DNA of 30,117 bases from a virus: positions 1 to 30,117 of IMG/VR virus record IMGVR_UViG_3300047300_000536; one strand, given 5' to 3'. The first letter of the stretch is position 1; each line of letters begins with the position of its first letter. Shown one piece after another: positions 15,440 to 22,914 of this stretch. A program made the translations under genes and the position numbers. Under the pieces are notes generated by a model. The model worked only from the letters and a program-made list of their open reading frames with translations. It ran no database searches and was not told the DNA's origin.

Positions 15440-16508
15440 CATTTCCAGTATTTGGAAGTGCCTTTTCGGCGTAAAACTTTACGTTTTCTGATAGTCGCTC
15501 ATTGTCTGGCTCTGCGTCTTTAGCCAGTAGACCATAAAACAATGCCTTGTCATAAACTCCAAGATTGTATGCAGCGATTGCTGCCAAATCATATGGAACG
15601 GCACCCCAAGCAAAGTCTTCACATAAATATTCGAGGGGTTTCTCTTTAATGTTTAGAGCTCCTAAAGCAGCAGAGTAGCAAGCATCCCAATCTGAAGATT
15701 CGTAGCAAAGCAATGCTAGGTCTACATATGCTTCTCGACGGTCTGGTGCTTCTCTAATTGCCTTTTCTAGATGAGCCTTTGCTTGATGAGGTTCGCACTT
15801 AGCCAAAAATCTATATGCTGCGGCACGCTCTGGTCCCCAGGTTGAACGCACATTATTTAGGTACATCCTAAAATGACCAGCTGCACGTTCCATATTTCTT
15901 GCATAGTAAAGCTCTCTAGCGTAGTAGAAACGATTCCTCTCGTCCTCTGGGTCTTCAGATACTGCCAACTCCAATAGCGGCATGTATTGACTTCTTGATT
16001 TAGTGTTATCTGGGTGGTGCTCAATCTGTAGCCCTACCCAGCCTTGAATTTCTTCAACGCCGTATGGACTTAGGGTTTCGTGCACTGGGTGCTTCCACCG
16101 ATAACCAAATCTGCTGTGGATTTTATCTCCGCCATATTGAAGGTCTGGAGTTCCATCTTCCTTCCAGGACCATGTGTATTGATAGCGTGGTCTAGTTAGA
16201 CCTTGCTCGTGTGCTTTTTCTAGCTCTTCACGCCAACCAGGCATCAATACTTCGTCCATATCCAATGAGATGCAGTAGTCAATGTATGGAGGAAGCATCG
16301 CAAGGCTTGTGTTTCTGGCAATGTCAAATCGCCAAGGCTTGATGTGAACGACATCCACGTGAATACCCAGGTCTAATGCAATTTTTCTTGTGTTGTCTGT
16401 AGAACCAGTATCAAGAATTAATAAGTAGTCTGCTTCTTTTGCTGATTCATACCAACGTTCTACAAACTGCTCTTCGTTTAGTGCAATGGTGTAGACGGCA
16501 ACCTTCAT
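15426..16508 (-). CDS. Family 2 glycosyltransferase with TPR-like C-terminal domain
   Basis: This protein has 360 residues. The GT-A domain shows VYTIALNEEQFVERW at the N-terminus, DTGSTDNT (33-40) and the metal-binding D83-x-D85 in SLDMDEVL. The second half is helical, with repeated Ala/Tyr-rich helices (ERAAAYRFLAKC, REAYVDLALLCYES) typical of TPR-type repeats, as in other GT2 proteins of phages and bacteria. It would transfer sugar to protein, DNA or glycan; the acceptor is unknown. The start overlaps the methyltransferase stop by 4 bases (ATGA), so the two are co-translated. Its 3' end overlaps the convergent WhiB gene by 14 bases. Fold assignment is secure. Confidence 0.9.
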   Translation of the reverse strand: MKVAVYTIALNEEQFVERWYESAKEADYLLILDTGSTDNTRKIALDLGIHVDVVHIKPWRFDIARNTSLAMLPPYIDYCISLDMDEVLMPGWREELEKAHEQGLTRPRYQYTWSWKEDGTPDLQYGGDKIHSRFGYRWKHPVHETLSPYGVEEIQGWVGLQIEHHPDNTKSRSQYMPLLELAVSEDPEDERNRFYYARELYYARNMERAAGHFRMYLNNVRSTWGPERAAAYRFLAKCEPHQAKAHLEKAIREAPDRREAYVDLALLCYESSDWDACYSAALGALNIKEKPLEYLCEDFAWGAVPYDLAAIAAYNLGVYDKALFYGLLAKDAEPDNERLSENVKFYAEKALPNTGNAISF

Positions 16509-17014
16509 CTAAACTCTCCGATATATGTTCCTGTTACTTCAAAATTTTGGAATCCTGTAATTCCTGGGAAGAATTCTAGTATCTCGTCGTGAGTCCAGTG
16601 CTCCTCTACGTGAATTTCGTAGGGGTTACCTTCAATATCACCCTGCGGGAAATGAATGGTTGGGATAGAGATAATGGCTGATTTAGCCTCTCTAGATGCT
16701 TTCATCCACAGTTCTCGTGCTTCGGCTCTAGTCATGTGCTCCAACACATCACCAAAAATAACTAGGTCAAAGTTGAAGTTTGGGTAGATTCGGGCATCGC
16801 AGATGTGAACGGTGTCGTAGAAATACTCTAGGCCGTACTCTTTAACGTATGGTGCCCAAATCTCGACTCCAGTGATATGAGTATCTGGTAGAACTTCTTT
16901 AACTAGGTGTGCATATTTACCAGCACCTGGTCCTATATCCAAAACCGTTTTTGGCTTTTTGATATCTAGTATCCACTTAATCCACTCGGTGTTTGAGATA
17001 TCAGAAAATGGCAT
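16505..17014 (-). CDS. Class I SAM-dependent methyltransferase
   Basis: This protein has 169 residues. Motif I is LDIGPGAGK (25-33), the ribose-binding acid is E51 in GVEIW, and motif IV is DLVIFGDVLEH. The acid-FGDVLEH pattern is common in small-molecule or sugar methyltransferases rather than in DNA methylases, which would show NPPY or DPPY. It overlaps the phosphoesterase gene at TAATG and the GT2 gene at ATGA. With the GT2 neighbour, sugar or glycan methylation is the best guess, but it is not shown. Confidence 0.85.
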   Translation of the reverse strand: MPFSDISNTEWIKWILDIKKPKTVLDIGPGAGKYAHLVKEVLPDTHITGVEIWAPYVKEYGLEYFYDTVHICDARIYPNFNFDLVIFGDVLEHMTRAEARELWMKASREAKSAIISIPTIHFPQGDIEGNPYEIHVEEHWTHDEILEFFPGITGFQNFEVTGTYIGEFR

Positions 17015-18216
17015 TACAACCTCACAGGTAGGACGCTTAGGAATTCACGTGGGTCATATGAGCCACCAAAAACCATAGTTAAAAGACCAGGCTTGGATTC
17101 TAGACCAGCACGGTCGCGGAACCACTCCGAGCCAGGGTCTGTGGTGGGGCACTGGCACCATAAGCGGTCACCGATATCCATAGTGCGGAAGTTGTGGAAG
17201 TGCCCAGATACCCAAATGTCTGCAAGTCCTAGAGCGGTCTGACCAGCTGCCTGACCAGATAGATACTTCAGCACGTTGTTTTGATTGGCTTGGTGTCCAT
17301 GGAACATTCCTAGATGTACGCCGCAAATCTCAGTTACGAGTGTCTGGTGTCCAGAAGCTGGAAACCTGAACTCAACGTGCTGCAGGGCTGGGTTTTCTGC
17401 ACAAGCATCTTGTACTGCTGATGCAATCTCGACATTCCATCCGTCAGCTGGGTCTGCTGCAACTTGACGAGTTACCTCATCATGGTTTCCGTTAATGACG
17501 GGGACAATCATATTCTCAGCTAGTGGTGCAAAAGCCTTTACCTGAGCCATCAATAGTCGACGTGCAACGCGGACTTGCTCGGTTAGTCCTAGGTCAGATG
17601 CAGCAAGTCCCTGGAGTCGTCCACCCTGAGAGGTATTTCCCTCAACGTGGTCTCCAGGGAGTCCAAGAACAATGGTTCCAGTTTTAAGTCCCATTCGCTG
17701 GTAGCCGTTGAATCTTCCTACTGCCGACTCTGTCAGATGAAGAAGCCTGTCAATAGACTGCTGACTACCGCCAGAGCCAGTCTTTTTACCAATCTGTTGG
17801 TCGCTTGGGAAAGCAGCAAAAGCGGCATCACCTGTTGCAGTTTTGATTCCAGTTGCAGGTCGCCACTTTTTGATTTCATCGATTAGCTTTTCAGCGTCTA
17901 GTCGGTCTTCGGCTAAGACTCCAGTAGGAACTACGTTTACGCGAAGAGACTCTAAATATTCGCCGTCATACTTCTGCCACTTGCCTCGACGAACCGATGT
18001 GACTTCCCATTGGTTCGGGTCCATGCCGAACTCTTCAAGGATTTCTTTTGAGTCTAAATTTGAACCAGCGGGCACTGGCTGAGAAACTACAAAGCCGCCG
18101 TTTTTATCATCGACGTCCATCCGAGAACGCCACTGTTCTGGTGTCTGTAGTGCTTTGATGTCTGAACCAGATTTTCCTGGACTCGACATATTTTTTAGGG
18201 TATCTCCCAATCCCAT
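17014..18216 (-). CDS. Metallophosphoesterase (calcineurin-like), phage type
   Basis: An upstream in-frame ATG at 18243 exists, but the start at 18216 is preferred: it sits in a TAATG overlap with the upstream gene and has AAAGGT 7 bases before it. Counting from the upstream Met, SDQQIGK (147-153) takes the place of the usual D-x-H, followed by GDHVEGN (197-203), GNHDE (252-256), HGH (315-317) and GHFH (347-350), so metal ligands are nearly complete. Gln in the first motif is a form I recall from actinophage phosphoesterases. It may act as a nuclease or phosphatase in DNA processing. The chain before residue 130 is an extra N-terminal region without known motif. Confidence 0.85.
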   Translation of the reverse strand: MGLGDTLKNMSSPGKSGSDIKALQTPEQWRSRMDVDDKNGGFVVSQPVPAGSNLDSKEILEEFGMDPNQWEVTSVRRGKWQKYDGEYLESLRVNVVPTGVLAEDRLDAEKLIDEIKKWRPATGIKTATGDAAFAAFPSDQQIGKKTGSGGSQQSIDRLLHLTESAVGRFNGYQRMGLKTGTIVLGLPGDHVEGNTSQGGRLQGLAASDLGLTEQVRVARRLLMAQVKAFAPLAENMIVPVINGNHDEVTRQVAADPADGWNVEIASAVQDACAENPALQHVEFRFPASGHQTLVTEICGVHLGMFHGHQANQNNVLKYLSGQAAGQTALGLADIWVSGHFHNFRTMDIGDRLWCQCPTTDPGSEWFRDRAGLESKPGLLTMVFGGSYDPREFLSVLPVRL

Positions 18217-18479
18217 TAGTTGACCTTTCGGTTGCATGAGCATTGGCCCCCACGGTGGCGGTCTACGCTGCTGTTGGAGATGTCGAATCCTTCTGCACGT
18301 AGTGCGGAGGCGATTGCGGCATTAGTTAGACGACCTGGTGTGCCTTCTGCGGCGTCCAAGAACTGACGAAGAACTTCTTTGTCTTTCTCACTTACCTGGT
18401 CTCCGCTTAGGATTGACCCGACTTTACAGAAACGAGGTTGAGACTTTGTGGACTCATTAAGACGGTCTGAAAGTGACAT
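18216..18479 (-). CDS. Small helix-turn-helix-like protein
   Basis: This 87-residue protein starts at ATG 18479 with a full AAGGAG about 6 bases upstream. Residues 38-80 (LRQFLDAAEGTPGRLTN, IASALRAEGFDISNSSVDRH) have the spacing of a helix-turn-helix, and the C-terminus carries CSC. Similar small HTH proteins are common in actinophages, but their targets are unknown. It may regulate the minus-strand run it heads; its stop overlaps the phosphoesterase start. Confidence 0.6.
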   Translation of the reverse strand: MSLSDRLNESTKSQPRFCKVGSILSGDQVSEKDKEVLRQFLDAAEGTPGRLTNAAIASALRAEGFDISNSSVDRHRGGQCSCNRKVN

Positions 18480-18557
18480 TCGTACTCCTTCAATTCGTAT
18501 ACGTCATTCAATAGTACTACAAAAGTCGATAAAAATCATCAACTAAGTGTTGAAGGT

Positions 18558-18908
18558 TTAGGATGCTTTTTTGCGAGGGGCCCTGGTTCGTTTGATTTCT
18601 GCTGGAGCTTCAGGGACTGAAATAGCTCCAGTCATAATAAAGTCTTTAATTAGACCGAGTTCGGTGGCTGTGTGGCTAGCGGTGGACTCAATCTTGTTAA
18701 CTCTGTCTGCCAACGAGCTTCCACCGTTTTCCCATAGTTGGTGTTCGACACGCTCTAGTCGGTCTGAGATGGTACGTCCCTTAGAGTCAACTCCAATAGC
18801 GTCGTCAATCCTACGAGCAATTTTGTAGACAGCCATAAGGGCAGCCATGATGGTCACGGCTCCGCCAACTACAGCGGCGATAGATAGGAAGATTGCTGTT
18901 GAGTCCAT
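18558..18908 (-). CDS. Single-pass membrane protein with coiled coil, holin-like
   Basis: This protein has 116 residues. Residues 6-30 are a hydrophobic membrane segment (IFLSIAAVVGGAVTIMAALM). An amphipathic, likely coiled-coil stretch (ISDRLERVEHQLWE, LADRVNKIESTA) follows, and then a basic Pro/Lys-rich tail. This layout resembles the DUF2746-type small membrane proteins of actinophages and some one-span holins. No endolysin is present in the window to support a lysis cassette. The ribosome-binding site is weak. It is the first gene leftward from the divergent control region. Confidence 0.6.
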   Translation of the reverse strand: MDSTAIFLSIAAVVGGAVTIMAALMAVYKIARRIDDAIGVDSKGRTISDRLERVEHQLWENGGSSLADRVNKIESTASHTATELGLIKDFIMTGAISVPEAPAEIKRTRAPRKKAS

Positions 18909-18957
18909 TTTTCAGTCGTATCGGTGGGGGACAGTTACCATATAATTGTAGTTCATA

Positions 18958-19066
18958 TTGATTCAGGTCAGTTGAGCTGATAGAATCAAATGTATCAAAT
19001 ACACCAAATCAACAAAATTCTCGAAATCTCAGATTTTTGTTCTAAGATGGTGTATCGTTGGTGTAT
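18958..19066. promoter_or_regulatory. Divergent control region with dyad and three TGGTGTAT repeats
   Basis: TTGATTC (18958-18964) and GAATCAA (18983-18989) are inverted around an inner TCAG/CTGA pair. The 8-mer TGGTGTAT occurs once on the minus strand (ATACACCA at 18999-19006) and twice on the plus strand (19048-19055 and 19059-19066), 11 bases apart. A -10-like TAAGAT (19043-19048) touches the second copy. On the minus strand, TACAAT-like sequence lies near 18945-18950. It is a likely operator set for the two divergent runs, possibly with origin function. Confidence 0.6.
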
Positions 19067-19090
19067 GACACAGAGATGGGAGTTTTGAGA

Positions 19091-19315
19091 GTGAATTTTT
19101 CTCAAAAGCGGCTGAGCATCCGTAATGTTGCTCTGACTTATGGGCTACCAAGTCGGGTGGTAGCTCGTGCGGTCGAAAATGGTGAACTAAAAGCCATTAA
19201 AACAACCACTGATACGGGTCGAGAGCGTTCCTACATCGCTAAGATTGATGCCGAAGAGTGGTTTACATCACTTTTTTCAACTCAGGAGCAAGAAGTCGGG
19301 AGCGTACAGAACTAG
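19091..19315 (+). CDS. Excisionase/MerR-like helix-turn-helix protein
   Basis: The start is uncertain. The frame is open from a TTG at 19058, with an ATG at 19076 that lacks a ribosome-binding site. GTG 19091 has GGGAG 8 bases upstream and is preferred, giving 75 residues. The domain (LSIRNVALTYGLPSRVV, then GELKAIKTT, then YIAKIDAEEWF) is the typical helix-turn-helix-17/excisionase fold with its wing. It probably binds the adjacent repeats and controls its own operon, or acts as an accessory to recombination. The primase-helicase ATG follows the stop directly. Confidence 0.7.
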   Translation: MNFSQKRLSIRNVALTYGLPSRVVARAVENGELKAIKTTTDTGRERSYIAKIDAEEWFTSLFSTQEQEVGSVQN

Positions 19316-21955
19316 ATGAACGACCTCTCCCACTCCGAAAAACTGCTTCGAGGCTCCACTTGGTACGCCGATAATGGCTGGAAAATTCTGCCTTGCCACG
19401 GTATCGATGATACAGGTCGTTGTACCTGTAACCAGCCACACGGTGAGCCTAAAGATGTAGGTAAGCACCCAGCTATTGGCGAATGGAACGTTCGTGCTAG
19501 CAATGATTCTTCTGTCACCTCTGCATGGTGGAACAACAATCCGAACTACAACATCGGTGTTTTCTGCCAGCCATCTGGCTTCTTTGTTATCGACGTCGAC
19601 CCACGTTCAGGTGGTGTTGAGTCGTTTGAAAAGTTTGACGAAGAAGTAGGTGCAGGAGCACTCCCTAAAACCGTTATGGCTTATACGGGCACTTATACCC
19701 ACAAGGGAAAGTCTGTTCGTGGTCGCCACATCTTTTACAAGGTAGACCAAGAAGAGCAGCTTCTTGGAAACTTAAAGTCTCTGGGTTTGTCTGGTATTGA
19801 CATCAAGCACAACGGATATGTCATGCTCGCCCCAAGCCGTCACGGGTCTGGTGTCAACTACGAATGGGTAGAGGGGCACGCTCCTTGGGAAATTGAAATG
19901 GCTAAGGCTCCAGAAGAACTTCTCGCTGTAGTTCGAAAGAGAAGCCGTCGTTCCAGTATGCACCTCGGGGAATCCGACTGGGGCTTTATGGCTGACCTAG
20001 ATTTCCGTGGCGAAAAGGTCGACGTAAAGAAGATGTTGGAAGAGGGAATTGATGAAGGTTCCCGTGCTGTCGACGTTTACAAGTTGGCTTGTGCATTGGC
20101 AAACAAGTTTGGAACTGGCGATGAAGCCCGCATGATGATTGAGACGATGATGATTCGTTTCAACCACGAGAAGATTCGTCCGCCTCTAGACCTCGAGGGT
20201 CCAAACTCGTTGCTCATGCATACGCGTCGTGCGATTGAGTTTGTGGCAGAAAATCCTGTGGCTGAACGTATCTGGCCTGGTGCTCAAGAATGGGCTCAGC
20301 GTAATCAGCAAGAGACCCGTGCTGCTGTTGCATCTGCTAAGCGTCCAACAACTATGTCTCCAGTCTCTAACTATGACCCAGACGAAGTCACTCCGAATGA
20401 GTCCCTGCCTGGAACTATTGGTGGTGCTGTTATGGATGCCGCTCACAGTGGTATGTCGGTGGCAGAAGCTTTTAGTAGTGGAAATGTAGATGTTCCAAAG
20501 GACCCAGATGCCATCTCTGAAGCAGAGGGTGGAACTCCTGGACGTCGTACCCTTTCTGACATCGGTAATGGTCGTCGTATTGTGGACTCTTTTGGTAACG
20601 CTATTCGATACACGCCAGGAATTGGTTGGCACATCTGGGACGGTCAGTATTGGCGTCCAGATGCCGAAGACCTTGGTATGAAAGAACTTGCTAAGCGTAT
20701 CCCTCCAATCATCGCGAGTGAAGTGATGAACTATGAGGACCAGGATAAAAAGAACGAAGTTCTGAAGTGGGCTAATCAGGCTAAGTCGAACTCACGGCTT
20801 AATGCATCCATTGAGAGTGCAAACTCGGACCCCCGTGTTGTTGTCCCAGTTGAGTCTTGGGATGGAAACCCTTATCTCATTGGTGTTCAAAATGGTGTAA
20901 TCAATCTTCGAACTGGGGAATTGATTAAGGGTCGTCCAGACCTACATATCACTAAGCGTGCACCTGTTGCATATACCCAGGGTATGAAGAACGTCCGCTG
21001 GGAGCAATTCATTGACTACGCGACTGGTGGAGATAAAGAACTTCAAAACTGGATTCAAATGGCAGCTGGGTATACGCTCACTGGTCTGAATAATCAGGAC
21101 GTTATGTTCTTGGTCTATGGTCCTCCAGGGTCTGGTAAGAACACCTTTGTTGAAGCTTTGGTAAAAGCTATGGGAACCCAGCAGTACGCATGGCCTCTCG
21201 ACTCGAGCATTCTTGCTCAGGGTGATGGTCACGCTTCATCTACTGACCTATACCACTGGGCTGAACTTCGTGGTCGCCGTATGGTGTGGGTTGATGAGTT
21301 GCCTGAGTCCGAACGTATGAAAGAAAACTCTGTAAAGAAGTTGACTGGTTCGTCTGAAATCTCGGCACGTTCACCTGGTGAGAAGCCGTTTACATTCTCG
21401 TCTCAGGCAAAGCTTTGGGTGACTACCAACCACCGTCCAATGATTAATGATGACGCAATGTGGCGTCGTATTCGACCAATTCCTTGGAGCAACGTTCCTC
21501 AGGTTCCAGACCCAGACCTCAAGGCGTACTTGTTTGACCCTGAGGGTGCTCTTCCAGCAGTGTTAGCGTGGGCAGTCGAGGGTGCGATTAAGTATCTAAA
21601 CTCCAGTGCCCGTGACCCTCTGGAGATGTGTACGGCAATTCGTGAAGCCGCTGAAATTTATCGACGGAACGAAGACCGCATTGGTTTGTTCTTGGACGAA
21701 GAAACCCGTGAGACTGAGGGTATGGAGCTGTACGTTCGTAACCTTTACAATGTCTACCGCAACTGGTCAGACGAGCGTGGTGAGCGTCCTATGTCTCAGA
21801 TTGCGTTCCACCGTAAGCTCTCGGACCGTGGCCTCCCTATCGAGGGTCAAGGTAAGAGTGCTGTGATTAAGGACCGCTCTTTGACCCCTCGAGTTGTTCC
21901 AAACAACAGCGAGGTAGACTGGCAGACGGCAACTAGGTTTGCTAGAAACATTTAG
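19316..21955 (+). CDS. Bifunctional primase-polymerase / SF3 helicase
   Basis: This protein has 879 residues. The N-terminal prim-pol domain shows GWKILPCHGI, a C36-x-C38 and H42 metal knuckle, the catalytic D93-x-D95 in VIDVDP, and H138 in GRHIF. A middle region leads to a D5/P4-type C-terminal helicase. Its Walker A is GPPGSGKNT (602-610), its Walker B is MVWVDELPES (about 656-665), and a sensor VTTNHRP follows. It would lay down primers and unwind DNA at the fork, serving the family A polymerase. It is directly coupled to the small HTH gene upstream. Assignment is secure. Confidence 0.95.
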   Translation: MNDLSHSEKLLRGSTWYADNGWKILPCHGIDDTGRCTCNQPHGEPKDVGKHPAIGEWNVRASNDSSVTSAWWNNNPNYNIGVFCQPSGFFVIDVDPRSGGVESFEKFDEEVGAGALPKTVMAYTGTYTHKGKSVRGRHIFYKVDQEEQLLGNLKSLGLSGIDIKHNGYVMLAPSRHGSGVNYEWVEGHAPWEIEMAKAPEELLAVVRKRSRRSSMHLGESDWGFMADLDFRGEKVDVKKMLEEGIDEGSRAVDVYKLACALANKFGTGDEARMMIETMMIRFNHEKIRPPLDLEGPNSLLMHTRRAIEFVAENPVAERIWPGAQEWAQRNQQETRAAVASAKRPTTMSPVSNYDPDEVTPNESLPGTIGGAVMDAAHSGMSVAEAFSSGNVDVPKDPDAISEAEGGTPGRRTLSDIGNGRRIVDSFGNAIRYTPGIGWHIWDGQYWRPDAEDLGMKELAKRIPPIIASEVMNYEDQDKKNEVLKWANQAKSNSRLNASIESANSDPRVVVPVESWDGNPYLIGVQNGVINLRTGELIKGRPDLHITKRAPVAYTQGMKNVRWEQFIDYATGGDKELQNWIQMAAGYTLTGLNNQDVMFLVYGPPGSGKNTFVEALVKAMGTQQYAWPLDSSILAQGDGHASSTDLYHWAELRGRRMVWVDELPESERMKENSVKKLTGSSEISARSPGEKPFTFSSQAKLWVTTNHRPMINDDAMWRRIRPIPWSNVPQVPDPDLKAYLFDPEGALPAVLAWAVEGAIKYLNSSARDPLEMCTAIREAAEIYRRNEDRIGLFLDEETRETEGMELYVRNLYNVYRNWSDERGERPMSQIAFHRKLSDRGLPIEGQGKSAVIKDRSLTPRVVPNNSEVDWQTATRFARNI

Positions 21956-21974
21956 TTTTTTATCGAAATTACGA

Positions 21975-22040
21975 TAGAATACAACTGTGTCCTTGGGAGA
22001 GAGGCACTAGGCGGGGAGTCGGGAAATCTGGCTCTCCGCC
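21975..22040 (+). promoter_or_regulatory. Promoter -10 and stable leader hairpin before the glycosyltransferase
   Basis: TAGAAT at 21975-21980 is a plausible -10 element without a clear -35. In the leader, 22010-22020 pairs with 22030-22040 as an 11-bp stem (GGCGGGGAG to CTCTCCGCC core, with G-U wobbles) and a 9-base loop. No T-run follows, so it is not a standard terminator. It ends 28 bases before the ATG and leaves the AGGAGA ribosome-binding site free, so mRNA stabilisation or a protein-binding site is more likely than simple occlusion. Confidence 0.5.
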
Positions 22041-22068
22041 AACTAAAAACAGAGTCGCAGGAGACAAA

Positions 22069-22914
22069 ATGAAAATTTGTATTGCAACACCGATGTATGG
22101 CGGAAACGCTAAGAGCGTTTATGTCGCATGTATTCAAAAGTTGCAAGAAGAGTTGGTGCTAGCAGGCCACTCGGCTTGGCACCTCTCGATGACTAACGAG
22201 AGCCTTATTACTCGTGCTCGCAACACACTTGCACATGAGTTTATGAAAACTGACAGCGATGCTCTTTTGTTTGTCGACAGTGACCATGGGTTCAATGTAA
22301 ACGACGTGGTGCGGATGATTAACACTGGCAAAGACGTAATTGGTGCTATTTATCCGATGAAATCAATCAACTGGGAAAACGTCAGAAAAGCTGCCCTTGC
22401 TGGAAAGCCAGCTGAAGAGCTAGAGCGATACTCTGGATTCTTTGCGACTAATTTTCTGCAGGAGTCTCAGCAGTTCCAGGCCAACGAGCCATTCAAAGTT
22501 CGTGATATCGGAACTGGAATGTTGTTCATCCACCGACGTGCTTTTGAGCAGATTCAACCGCTGGTGAAGACATATCGAAACAACGCAAGTGCTACACCAA
22601 ACATTGCTTACGGAGAAGTCATTCACGAATACTTCCCCACAATGATTACTGACGAGCCTGAGTCAATCTTGTTGTCTGAAGATTACGCGTTCTGTCATCT
22701 ATATCGCGAGTCTGGCGGAGACGTTTACGCAGCACCTTGGGTGTATATCACTCACGCTGGTGAATATAACTTCTCTGGTCACTTCCTAGCAACGCTAGAA
22801 ATCCAGGGACAGTTCACTCCTGCTAATCAGGTTGCTGAAGAAGGTCAACCAGATTCTTCACCGTCGTCGGATACCAACGTCGACCATTCTGAGTCGGAAT
22901 CGAATCCCGATTAA
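22069..22914 (+). CDS. GT-A-type glycosyltransferase
   Basis: This 281-residue protein has AGGAGA before its ATG. It begins ICIATPMYGG, with ITRARNTLAHEF (47-58) and the metal-binding D70-S-D72 in LFVDSDHGF. Further on come RDIGTGMLFIHRRAF, SEDYAFC and ITHAGEYNFSGHF, all features of a GT-A glycosyltransferase family frequent in phage genomes. The acceptor is unknown; candidates are fibre proteins, DNA or host glycans. The last 30 residues are Ser/Asp/Glu-rich and low in complexity. They are encoded where the gene overlaps the convergent recombinase by 92 bases, so their composition may be shaped by the other strand. Confidence 0.8.
   Translation: MKICIATPMYGGNAKSVYVACIQKLQEELVLAGHSAWHLSMTNESLITRARNTLAHEFMKTDSDALLFVDSDHGFNVNDVVRMINTGKDVIGAIYPMKSINWENVRKAALAGKPAEELERYSGFFATNFLQESQQFQANEPFKVRDIGTGMLFIHRRAFEQIQPLVKTYRNNASATPNIAYGEVIHEYFPTMITDEPESILLSEDYAFCHLYRESGGDVYAAPWVYITHAGEYNFSGHFLATLEIQGQFTPANQVAEEGQPDSSPSSDTNVDHSESESNPD

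Noticed and set aside
22001-22045. Leader hairpin as a tRNA or riboswitch
   Set aside because: There is no cloverleaf, anticodon arm or TPsiC-like GTTCGA segment, and only one stem-loop is supported.
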